Assembly: GCA_964584325.1 (NCBI GenBank)
Contig: CAZOZP010000030.1
Location: 1 to 42,939, forward strand
Source: CAZOZP01 sp964584325
Lineage (GTDB): Bacteria > Bacteroidota > Ignavibacteria > Ignavibacteriales > Melioribacteraceae
DNA length: 42,939 nt
Direction: 5' to 3'
Made by a program: the position numbers and the translations under genes. Below are positions 1 through 5,431 of this stretch, piece by piece (position 1 is the first letter of the stretch; each line of letters begins with the position of its first letter). The notes beneath the pieces were generated by a model that had not been told where the DNA came from, made no database searches, and was given only the letters and a program-made list of their open reading frames with translations.

Positions 1-55
1 GGGCGAATCTAGGGAATAATCTAAGGAATAATCTAGGGGCGAATCTAGGGAATAA
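1..55. repeat. Terminal direct repeat, left copy (circularisation overlap)
   Basis: Bases 1-55 are identical to 42885-42939. Both copies lie inside the 36-base higher-order repeat of the tetrapeptide-repeat gene. A 55-base overlap is what a de Bruijn assembler run at k=55 leaves at the ends of a circular contig, so this is best read as an assembly overlap, not a biological terminal repeat. Removing one copy leaves the gene in frame. Confidence 0.85.
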
Positions 56-737
56 TCTAAGGAATAATCTAAGGGAAAATCTGAGAGATAATAAATTCGA
101 ATATTTCTCTACATATTTTTGGGGACAATTTGAGTTTTATTGGATAGCATTTTATTTATTCCCTGAAAAATATTTAGGAATAAAATATACAAATAATGAT
201 TCTGAATTATTGCATATTTTTGAAGATATATCAGATAATTCGATTGGTTTTTATCCTTTTGAAAATATTTGTTTTATATCAGAACGTCCAATAAAAATAA
301 AAACAAAATTAAACGATAGACAACAGTATGTGTTACATTGTGAAGATGGTTCTGCTATAGAATTTAAGGACGGGTATAAACAATATTATTTAAATGGGGT
401 TTATGTTCCGGAACAATTAGTAGAAACTTCAGCGAATGAATTAGATGCAAAAATTATATTAACAGAAAAAAACGCAGAAGTCAGAAGAGAGATTGTGCGT
501 AAAATTGGTATTGAACGAATTGTTGCAGAATTAGACACAAAAGTTTTAGACGTAAAAGGCGATTATCAACTTATAAACATTAATATCGGCGATAATAGAT
601 ACCGGCCATATCTTAAAATGAAAAATCCGTCAATTGATGTATGGCACATTGAAGGCATTCATCCTGATTGTAAAAGCGTGGATGAAGCTTTAAAATGGCG
701 GAATGGAACTGAATTACAACCAATAGTTTTAACATAA
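1..737 (+). CDS. DUF6745-type tetrapeptide-repeat protein, C-terminal part (continues from 42374-42939)
   Basis: The frame is open from base 3, with no start in the window's left edge; it continues the gene beginning at 42374. Joined after removing 55 bases, the product is 415 aa. This part holds the last repeats (NLxx, 12-base period, to about base 89), then an aromatic segment (FWGQFEFYWIAFYLF) and a C-terminal domain with PFENICFISERP, a HCEDGSAIEFKDGYKQYYLNG stretch and VPEQLV. From memory, this order matches proteins annotated DUF6745, in which WDQV-like 4-residue repeats precede an SERP / HNEDGPA / DGW / HGVxVP region. The function is unknown. The TTG at 210 is internal and not the true start. 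The next gene follows after 16 bases. Confidence 0.85.
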   Translation, partial: ANLGNNLRNNLGANLGNNLRNNLRENLRDNKFEYFSTYFWGQFEFYWIAFYLFPEKYLGIKYTNNDSELLHIFEDISDNSIGFYPFENICFISERPIKIKTKLNDRQQYVLHCEDGSAIEFKDGYKQYYLNGVYVPEQLVETSANELDAKIILTEKNAEVRREIVRKIGIERIVAELDTKVLDVKGDYQLININIGDNRYRPYLKMKNPSIDVWHIEGIHPDCKSVDEALKWRNGTELQPIVLT

Positions 738-753
738 AATAAGGTTTAAAAAA

Positions 754-1113
754 TTGGATATAATAGAAATTCAAAAACAATTACAAAACGAGATGAGACA
801 ATTAGATAAAGCTTTGTCTCAGATAAAAGAACGGGCAGAGCATAAGAGTCATACTTGTGCTATTTATGAAAAAGAAATGGCTAAGGCTATTATTGGGCTT
901 AAAAATGGAAAAAATTATAAATTAGAAGATGAAATAATTGTTAATCCACCCGCTACTTTGATTGAGAAGATAGCAAAAGGTATTTGTTGGAGAGAAAAGT
1001 TATCAATGGATGAGGCAGAAGCAAGCTATAAGAATTGTATACTAGGTTTAAATGCTACACAGACTAAAATTACGGCGTATCAAAGTATCAATAAGTATTT
1101 AGATAAAGTTTAA
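754..1113 (+). CDS. Hypothetical protein, 119 aa, coiled-coil N-terminus
   Basis: The frame starts on TTG at 754, ten bases after AAGG; no upstream ATG is available. The first 45 residues are charged and heptad-like (EIQKQLQNEMRQLDKALSQI), suggesting a coiled coil. The rest is mixed, with PPATLIEKIAKG in the middle. I do not recognise a family. It lies 16 bases after the repeat protein and 22 before the next gene, in the same direction, so it is probably cotranscribed with both. Confidence 0.7.
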   Translation: MDIIEIQKQLQNEMRQLDKALSQIKERAEHKSHTCAIYEKEMAKAIIGLKNGKNYKLEDEIIVNPPATLIEKIAKGICWREKLSMDEAEASYKNCILGLNATQTKITAYQSINKYLDKV

Positions 1114-1135
1114 GAAAATAGGAGAATAATCTTTA

Positions 1136-1354
1136 ATGAATAAAAAAAATTATATTTCAATAGATTTAAGATTTTATTTAGAAGTTGAAAAAGAAAAAGA
1201 AAAATCAAATTTAGAAAATATATCGGATGCTTTTTTAGAATATTTAGAAGATAAATTTTTTGATTTGGAGATAGATTATTTGCCGTATAGAGATTTAGAA
1301 TTTAAAATAGAACAAATAAGAAAAATAAATTTTGAGGATAATAATCTTGTATAA
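1136..1354 (+). CDS. Hypothetical acidic protein, 72 aa
   Basis: It starts with ATG at 1136, about 12 bases after AGGAG. The protein is acidic and rich in Glu, Leu and aromatic residues (LEYLEDKFFDLEIDYLPYRDLEF), with no Cys and no membrane segment. I do not recognise a family. Its end overlaps the likely start of the next frame by 8 bases, which suggests translational coupling. Confidence 0.6.
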   Translation: MNKKNYISIDLRFYLEVEKEKEKSNLENISDAFLEYLEDKFFDLEIDYLPYRDLEFKIEQIRKINFEDNNLV

Positions 1355-1526
1355 ATACAAAACAATAACTGAAAAAGATATTTTGATATGTTTTAGACCT
1401 AGAATTTTTGCTAATCAAGAAGAAGTTTTGATAGAGACATTAACTGAAATATTAAATGGGACATATGATTTAGAAGAAGCAAGAGAAGACGTATTAAGTT
1501 TTAGGAAGGATAAAAATGAAGCATAA
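1347..1526 (+). CDS. Hypothetical protein, 59 aa (TTG start)
   Basis: I chose TTG at 1347 because GAGG sits nine bases upstream (1334-1337) and the product then starts MYKYKTITEKDIL. An in-frame TTG at 1332 is possible but has no ribosome site. The C-terminal half is acidic (TLTEILNGTYDLEEAREDVLSF). No family recognised. It overlaps the genes on both sides, typical of a tightly packed early phage operon. Confidence 0.5.
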   Translation: MYKYKTITEKDILICFRPRIFANQEEVLIETLTEILNGTYDLEEAREDVLSFRKDKNEA

Positions 1527-1746
1527 AGCAATTCGAGTAGATAATTTAATGTATAAAGGCTGTGAACCTCATTGGGGTTGTGTTAATTGTGGTGAGTGTG
1601 TGCCTTTTCATTGCTATAACAAACAAAGTTTTGAGGCAAAAGATTGTAGAGAAGAATATTTAAAAGGTAATGGTTTTCAAAATATAAATATTATTACAAA
1701 CAAAAAGCTATTAGAAATCCTTAAAAAGAAAGGAGTGCATAAATAA
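1516..1746 (+). CDS. Cys-rich small protein, probable metal binder, 76 aa
   Basis: It starts with ATG at 1516, five bases after AGGAAGGAT. The N-terminal half has a dense Cys/His cluster (CEPHWGCVNCGECVPFHC, then KDC), suggesting zinc or iron-sulfur binding. The C-terminus is a basic helix-like stretch (KKLLEILKKKG). No named family. Its last codons carry the AAGGAG that serves the methyltransferase reading frame beginning at 1743, so the two are overlapped and probably coupled. Confidence 0.65.
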   Translation: MKHKAIRVDNLMYKGCEPHWGCVNCGECVPFHCYNKQSFEAKDCREEYLKGNGFQNINIITNKKLLEILKKKGVHK

Positions 1747-2354
1747 AAATATTAAATTTATATGCAGGAATTGGTGGTAATCGTAAATTATGGGGCGATG
1801 AACACGAAATAACTGCTATTGAACATGATGATAACATTGCAAAAATTTATAAAGATTTTTTCCCAAATGATAATGTTATTGTTGCAGATGCGCATCAATA
1901 TTTATTAGAACATTTTAAAGAATATGATTTTATTTGGAGTAGCCCGCCGTGTCAGACACATTCAAGTTTTAGACAAAATATTTGTGTTAGATTTAGAGGA
2001 ACTAAACCTGAATATCCTGATATGAGATTGTATCAGGAAATATTATTCTTAAGATATAATTTTACTGGTTTTTTTATTGTTGAGAATGTAAAACCTTATT
2101 ATAGAAGTTTAATAGAACCTACAATTTGTTTGCAAAGACATTTATTTTGGACAAATATACCTATAAGTTTAAAAGAATTTGAAAAAGATAATTTGAGAAA
2201 ATTACAAATAAAAGATTTGGAATTAAAATATAATTTTGATTTATCTAAATATAAATTAAAAAATAAAAGACAAATATTAAGAAATTGTGTGAACCCTGAA
2301 ATTGGGAGGTCTATTTTAGAAGATTTAGATGTGTGTATAAAAATGGGGCTTTAG
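1743..2354 (+). CDS. C5-cytosine DNA methyltransferase (Dcm-like), apparent ATA start
   Basis: The enzyme is expected to transfer a methyl group from SAM to cytosine C5 in DNA, probably to protect phage DNA from restriction. The 203-residue frame shows motif I (NLYAGIGGNRKLW), motif IV with catalytic Pro-Cys (SSPPCQTHS), motif VI (FIVENVKPYY) and a motif X-like end (NPEIGRSI). It is a short phage-type enzyme with a small target-recognition region. The frame is open only from 1743 (TAA at 1740-1742), and no ATG, GTG or TTG occurs before 2022, which lies beyond motif IV. ATA at 1743 sits seven bases after AAGGAG and gives the expected start xKILNLYAG. An unusual AUA start or an ATG-to-ATA change is therefore likely. 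Confidence 0.85.
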   Translation: MKILNLYAGIGGNRKLWGDEHEITAIEHDDNIAKIYKDFFPNDNVIVADAHQYLLEHFKEYDFIWSSPPCQTHSSFRQNICVRFRGTKPEYPDMRLYQEILFLRYNFTGFFIVENVKPYYRSLIEPTICLQRHLFWTNIPISLKEFEKDNLRKLQIKDLELKYNFDLSKYKLKNKRQILRNCVNPEIGRSILEDLDVCIKMGL

Positions 2355-2363
2355 GAGGTTTTT

Positions 2364-2723
2364 ATGATTGATATTTATGCAAAAACAACAGCCGAATTTA
2401 AACTTTTTACAGATGTATCGCCAACAAATTTTAATATAGAGGAGCCTAAAATGTGTAAAAAAAAAGTAACAGAATTATCTTTATATAAACAAATAAGAAA
2501 TTTAAATATAGAAGTAAATAAAGTAGATAAAGATAAAATATATTTATGCGTTCCTTTTATTCATCTTGACGATTTTTTTTATAATTTAGATTTTGGAGAA
2601 GGCTTTTTTGATGATGGCGGTTTGGAAAGTTATATTTATAATGGATATGTCGTTATAAATGCAATTGATATTTGCAATTATTTTAATTTGAATCCAGATA
2701 ATATTTTTGAAGAGGAGTTATAA
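2364..2723 (+). CDS. Hypothetical protein, 119 aa
   Basis: It starts with ATG at 2364 behind a good GGAGG. The middle is rich in aromatic and acidic residues (VPFIHLDDFFYNLDFGEGFF), and the C-terminus is NAIDICNYFNLNPDNIF. There is no membrane segment and no recognised motif. It lies between the cytosine methyltransferase and a zinc-ribbon protein, with 9 bases or fewer to each side, so it belongs to the same operon. Confidence 0.65.
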   Translation: MIDIYAKTTAEFKLFTDVSPTNFNIEEPKMCKKKVTELSLYKQIRNLNIEVNKVDKDKIYLCVPFIHLDDFFYNLDFGEGFFDDGGLESYIYNGYVVINAIDICNYFNLNPDNIFEEEL

Positions 2724-2725
2724 TC

Positions 2726-2905
2726 ATGAGCGAAAAACATTGTGTTCAATGTGGCGGTAAGATAAGTAGAGGTTATGAAGTTTTACCTCCAGATGAAGAC
2801 AAATATTGCTTTCTTTATGTATGTACAAATCCTAAGTGTCCAAATTATGGATTATTTGCGTTGCCAAGAGAGTTTATGCCTAATGAAAATAATAATTCCA
2901 ACTAG
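2726..2905 (+). CDS. Zinc-ribbon small protein, 59 aa
   Basis: The frame ATG 2726 to TAG 2905 encodes a compact protein with two Cys pairs: CVQCGG near residue 6, and CTNPKCPNYG near residue 33. This is a typical one-zinc ribbon layout (CxxC...CxxxxC) of many phage mini-proteins. The ribosome site AGAGGAG lies ten bases upstream. The gene overlaps the RusA-like start at 2883 by 23 bases. Its exact role is unknown; nucleic-acid binding is a guess. Confidence 0.65.
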   Translation: MSEKHCVQCGGKISRGYEVLPPDEDKYCFLYVCTNPKCPNYGLFALPREFMPNENNNSN

Positions 2906-3257
2906 TTTAACTTGTCTTAACGAATACATAAACGCAGAACGAACAAATAAATTTATAGCGTCAAAAATAAAGAAAAATAGCACTTCAATTTGTTGCTTGC
3001 ATACCAAGAAGTATGCGGTAGAATTTTCAAAGCTTAAATTGCCTTTAAAATTAAAGTTTACTTGGCACTTAAAAAACAAAAAAAAAGATTTAGATAACAT
3101 TTGTTTCGCTAAAAAGTTCATACTAGATGGACTCGTTGCGAGTGGTTGCATTCAAAATGATGGACAAAAATATATAAATGCTTTCGAAGATATGATAAAA
3201 TATAGCGACACAGAATTTATAGAGATTGAAGTGTTAGAAAATTTGGAGGAACGATGA
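2883..3257 (+). CDS. rusA: RusA-family Holliday junction resolvase
   Basis: RusA dimers cut four-way DNA junctions, resolving recombination or replication branches before packaging. I chose ATG 2883 because it gives the usual N-terminus (MKIIIPTSLTCLNEYINAER) for a 124-residue protein, the family length. The catalytic Asp region is visible as KKDLDNICFAKKFILDGL, followed by the second conserved segment GCIQNDGQKY, in family order. An open extension to 2775 would overlap the zinc-ribbon gene almost fully and is unlikely. With the ERF protein (41268) it gives the phage a simple recombination set. Confidence 0.85.
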   Translation: MKIIIPTSLTCLNEYINAERTNKFIASKIKKNSTSICCLHTKKYAVEFSKLKLPLKLKFTWHLKNKKKDLDNICFAKKFILDGLVASGCIQNDGQKYINAFEDMIKYSDTEFIEIEVLENLEER

Positions 3258-3442
3258 AATTAGGGACTCTAATTTGCGCCGATTGTGGAAAAGAAGTTAA
3301 AAGGATAGGGCTTGCGCAGAAGCGGTGTAAGTCGTGCAGTGATAAGCGAAGAAAAGAAAGATTAAAGAATTCGCAACGTAAATATAGACGCAAAAAGAAA
3401 ATGAAAGAAATTTTTGGAGGTATTTATGAAATTTTTAAATAA
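3254..3442 (+). CDS. Small zinc-finger protein with basic tail, 62 aa
   Basis: It starts on ATG 3254 in an ATGA overlap with the RusA stop. Two CxxC pairs (CADC near residue 8, CKSC near residue 26) form a likely zinc ribbon. A strongly basic tail follows (KRRKERLKNSQRKYRRKKKM), which would bind nucleic acid. Similar short ribbons occur beside resolvase and HNH genes in phages, but no HNH catalytic residues are present, so no nuclease activity is claimed. Confidence 0.65.
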   Translation: MKLGTLICADCGKEVKRIGLAQKRCKSCSDKRRKERLKNSQRKYRRKKKMKEIFGGIYEIFK

Positions 3443-3521
3443 GATAGAGTTGTGTATTTACGGCTTTATATTTGGTGTAGTTTTATTTAAAACTTTATTA
3501 ATTTATGGATTTGTAAAATGA
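3426..3521 (+). CDS. Single-pass membrane mini-protein, 31 aa
   Basis: The frame ATG 3426 to TGA 3521 is preceded by GGAGG at 3416-3420. It encodes one hydrophobic segment (IYGFIFGVVLFKTLLIYGFV) with a short charged N-terminus, i.e. an inner-membrane micropeptide. It overlaps both neighbours, ending in ATGA with the next gene, which supports real translation. Function unknown. Confidence 0.5.
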   Translation: MKFLNKIELCIYGFIFGVVLFKTLLIYGFVK

Positions 3522-3700
3522 AACAATATATAATAAGGACACTTGTAAACGAACAATTTTGTCATCTAAAATGTGATTATTTACAACATAACAAAGATAA
3601 TTTTATTTGCAAAAAATATCATAGAAAATTGTATTTTGAAAAATATTTATTTCGGTGTAGAAGATGTATAAGAGAAAACAACTATGAGTATGCGACTTAA
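3518..3700 (+). CDS. Cys-rich phage protein, 60 aa
   Basis: It starts on ATG 3518 in an ATGA overlap. The protein has FCHLKCDYL, then FICKKYHRKL, and a closing RCRRC pair, giving about five Cys in a likely zinc-binding layout that is common among small phage proteins. The C-terminus overlaps the next frame by 17 bases. No named function. Confidence 0.6.
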   Translation: MKQYIIRTLVNEQFCHLKCDYLQHNKDNFICKKYHRKLYFEKYLFRCRRCIRENNYEYAT

Positions 3701-3974
3701 AATGTCAGACTATTTAGCAATCCATATAATTTTAGTTAAATCTATACGTTCAAAAATTCAAAAAATTCTTGGGCATGATAAATTTTGTTTTAATGATTTA
3801 CTTTTGAACGAGAAAATAGAGCGTGTTATTTATGACGGCACGAAGTTTAAATGTGCAACTATAAAAGGCAATAAATGTCCGTGCGAAGATTTAAAAGAAC
3901 AAATAGACAATAACGGAATTTGTCGTTGCGGTGTTGTTAAAGGCAAAAAACAAAAATTAAATTTATTTAAATAA
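3684..3974 (+). CDS. Small protein with CxC-type cluster, 96 aa
   Basis: The start is ATG 3684, or ATG 3690 in the same frame. The C-terminal 45 residues hold a Cys cluster (KCATIKGNKCPCEDL and, after ten residues, CRCGVV). CPC followed by CRC resembles the catalytic CPC/CHC pattern of ferredoxin-thioredoxin reductase beta-like phage proteins, but is much shorter, so metal binding is the safer reading. It is the last gene before the large non-coding region at 3975-4742. Confidence 0.6.
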   Translation: MSMRLKMSDYLAIHIILVKSIRSKIQKILGHDKFCFNDLLLNEKIERVIYDGTKFKCATIKGNKCPCEDLKEQIDNNGICRCGVVKGKKQKLNLFK

Positions 3975-4742
3975 AAACTTGAAATTTAAAAATAAATAAA
4001 CTATTTTTAATTAAATTCTCTATATAGTTTTACTAAACGAAACGAGCAGAGCAACGTCGGCGCTGACGACTCGAAAAACTTTAATATCAGCTTAGATAAG
4101 ATATTAAAGAAACGCCTTGCCCTTTGTGGCTAAAAGCTTTCAATTTACAGTTCAAACAAAGAGAGCAAACACTCTACTATTGTCCATAGCTGTTTACAAA
4201 CTAACACGGAGGCCTGGTTTGTAATTGACAAACATCAATTATTGAATTATCTAAGAGCAAAAAACCGAAAACTCTTTATACTGGGGTCAACATCAAAAAA
4301 TATCGTTTCTAGTAAGTAAAATGTTTTATTTATTACATCATAATATTACTACGTATTTACTACGTCAGTAAAAGCGCTTTATTCCTCTTCTCATTACCTG
4401 GGGTTCTAGTATTTAATATAATATTAATAATATATAAACAAAATTTGAAATAATAAAAAAAAATTATTAAAATAATAAATAATTGTAAAAATGCAGAAAA
4501 ATAATTTGGGAAAATTTTAATAAAGATATTATGCAAATAGAAAATAGTTAATTAAATAAAGGCAGTGGCGGAAGATAATCGTAGAGCAATTACTCTGTTA
4601 TTGGGGTGCTAGGGTTCTTAAATAATTGCTAAAAAGAACTGAAAAAACGGATAACAATTAGTTCCTAGCTTGCAAGGGTGCAAGTCCCTTGCAAGCCTTT
4701 ATTGTTAAAAAGGAATAAAAGCTTAAAAAAGGATTTAGAATA
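3975..4742 (+). ncRNA. Hairpin-rich non-coding region, candidate large structured RNA
   Basis: There is no credible gene here, on either strand, for 768 bases. Perfect or near-perfect helices are visible. An AT helix pairs 3986-3994 with 4002-4010. A two-part stem pairs CGAG/CGTC (4043-4058) with GACG/CTCG (4065-4073). A 10-bp stem pairs 4079-4088 with 4100-4109. An 8-bp stem pairs 4194-4201 with 4217-4224. A second block (4561-4697) has AGAG/CTCT (4583-4596), GCTAGG/CCTAGC (4608-4613 with 4664-4669) and GTTCTT/AAGAAC (4614-4639). There the loop TAATTG (4623-4628) can pair with CAATTA (4655-4660), a pseudoknot. The block ends in an 11-bp hairpin. Between the blocks (4260-4560) the DNA is very AT-rich. 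Size and phage context recall large ornate RNAs such as GOLLD and ROOL, but I cannot assign a class. A packaging site upstream of terminase is the main alternative. Confidence 0.5.
4668..4696 (+). repeat. 11-bp perfect inverted repeat upstream of small terminase
   Basis: GCTTGCAAGGG (4668-4678), loop TGCAAGT, then CCCTTGCAAGC (4686-4696) form a perfect 11-bp hairpin. It is followed by CTTTATTGTT, a poor U-tract, so it is not a clear terminator. The loop plus inner stem resembles a tRNA T-arm, but no cloverleaf can be completed. It could cap the structured RNA, or be part of a packaging signal. Confidence 0.7.
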
Positions 4743-5099
4743 ATGGCAAATGAGCAAAATCTTATATCTTTTGCTACGAGGTCACCACGAGAGCGTAAAG
4801 AAATTGCGATTAGAGGTGCGAAGAAATCACATGAGAATAGAAAACGACGTGAAACATTGAAAGAAACGTTGCTTTTATTGCTAGCTACAAACAACGCACA
4901 ACAGCATATAACTACAGCATTGTTAGAGAAAGCTATGAGTGGAGATGTTAAGGCTTTTGAGACTATTAGAGACACAATCGGAGAGAAACAAAAAGAAGTT
5001 GTGCAACAGGAAATTAAAGCAGAAGTCAAAGCTAGTGTAAATGTTGATTTAAGCGATCGGATTGCTAATTTAATGGATAGTGCTAAAAAAAATAAATAG
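4743..5099 (+). CDS. Terminase small subunit-like protein
   Basis: The small terminase recognises phage DNA and hands it to the large subunit for packaging. The 118-residue product starts at ATG 4743 after AAAAGG. It has a basic N-terminus (SPRERKEIAIRGAKKSHENR) of the kind seen in small packaging proteins, then a helical middle (TALLEKAMSGDVKAFETIRDTIGEKQ) and a Lys-rich end. Position directly upstream of the large terminase and after a long structured region supports the call. Sequence motifs alone are weak. Confidence 0.65.
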   Translation: MANEQNLISFATRSPRERKEIAIRGAKKSHENRKRRETLKETLLLLLATNNAQQHITTALLEKAMSGDVKAFETIRDTIGEKQKEVVQQEIKAEVKASVNVDLSDRIANLMDSAKKNK

Positions 5100-5162
5100 C
5101 TAGCAAGTATGTGGCTTACTTTGCGGTGGATTAAGTATACTTTTTAAGACGTGGGGTTTAGA

Positions 5163-5327
5163 GTGCTAAAAAATGAAAAAATATTAAATTTTTTAGTTAA
5201 AAAAATATTAGAGGATTTGTTGACTAATAAAAATTATTATGGTAAAATTATTCTAAAATTAGATGTTGTTGATAGTAAAATCACAAAAAGGGTTGAAATC
5301 AACAATCAAAATATTATTGTTGAATAA
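5163..5327 (+). CDS. Small DUF2292-like protein, 54 aa (GTG start)
   Basis: The frame GTG 5163 to TAA 5327 has GGGG eight bases upstream. The pattern is a helix (LVKKILEDLL) followed by YYGKIILKLDVVDSKITKRVEIN. This resembles the short DUF2292 family (Gly-containing beta strand, then a 'DGKI' turn). It is too short for certain assignment. It lies between the small and large terminase genes and is followed by a strong terminator. Confidence 0.5.
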   Translation: MLKNEKILNFLVKKILEDLLTNKNYYGKIILKLDVVDSKITKRVEINNQNIIVE

Positions 5328-5364
5328 CAATAATACGTAAAAATAGGATAATTCATAACTACGA

Positions 5365-5420
5365 AAGCCTATATTAAGTTATTCGGGAATACCGAACTTC
5401 TTAGTATAGGCTTTTTTTTG
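5365..5420 (+). terminator. Rho-independent terminator with nested stems
   Basis: AAAGCCTATA (5365-5374) pairs with TATAGGCTTT (5406-5415). Inside it AAGTT-A-TTCGG pairs with CCGAA-CTT (about 5378-5401). A run of eight T follows. This is among the strongest terminators in the window and lies only 12 bases before the large terminase start, so terminase expression may depend on read-through or antitermination. Confidence 0.85.
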
Positions 5421-5431
5421 TTAAGGAAATT

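Noticed and set aside
2775..2882. N-terminal extension of the RusA-like gene
   Set aside because: It would lie on top of a convincing zinc-ribbon gene, and the family N-terminus begins at ATG 2883.
4043..4078. CTGACGA and GAAA look like hammerhead ribozyme core parts
   Set aside because: Only three bases lie between the two core boxes, so stem II cannot form, and no cleavage-site helix is visible.
4561..4700. Possible tRNA-Leu gene
   Set aside because: TGGCGGAA, GTAGAGC and a T-arm-like hairpin are present, but acceptor ends do not pair, the anticodon arm is missing and the distance is far too long. Kept only as part of the structured RNA.
4658..5029. Long minus-strand frame over the small terminase
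   Set aside because: Shadow of the + strand gene; Ser/Cys/Phe-rich composition, no motif and no ribosome site.
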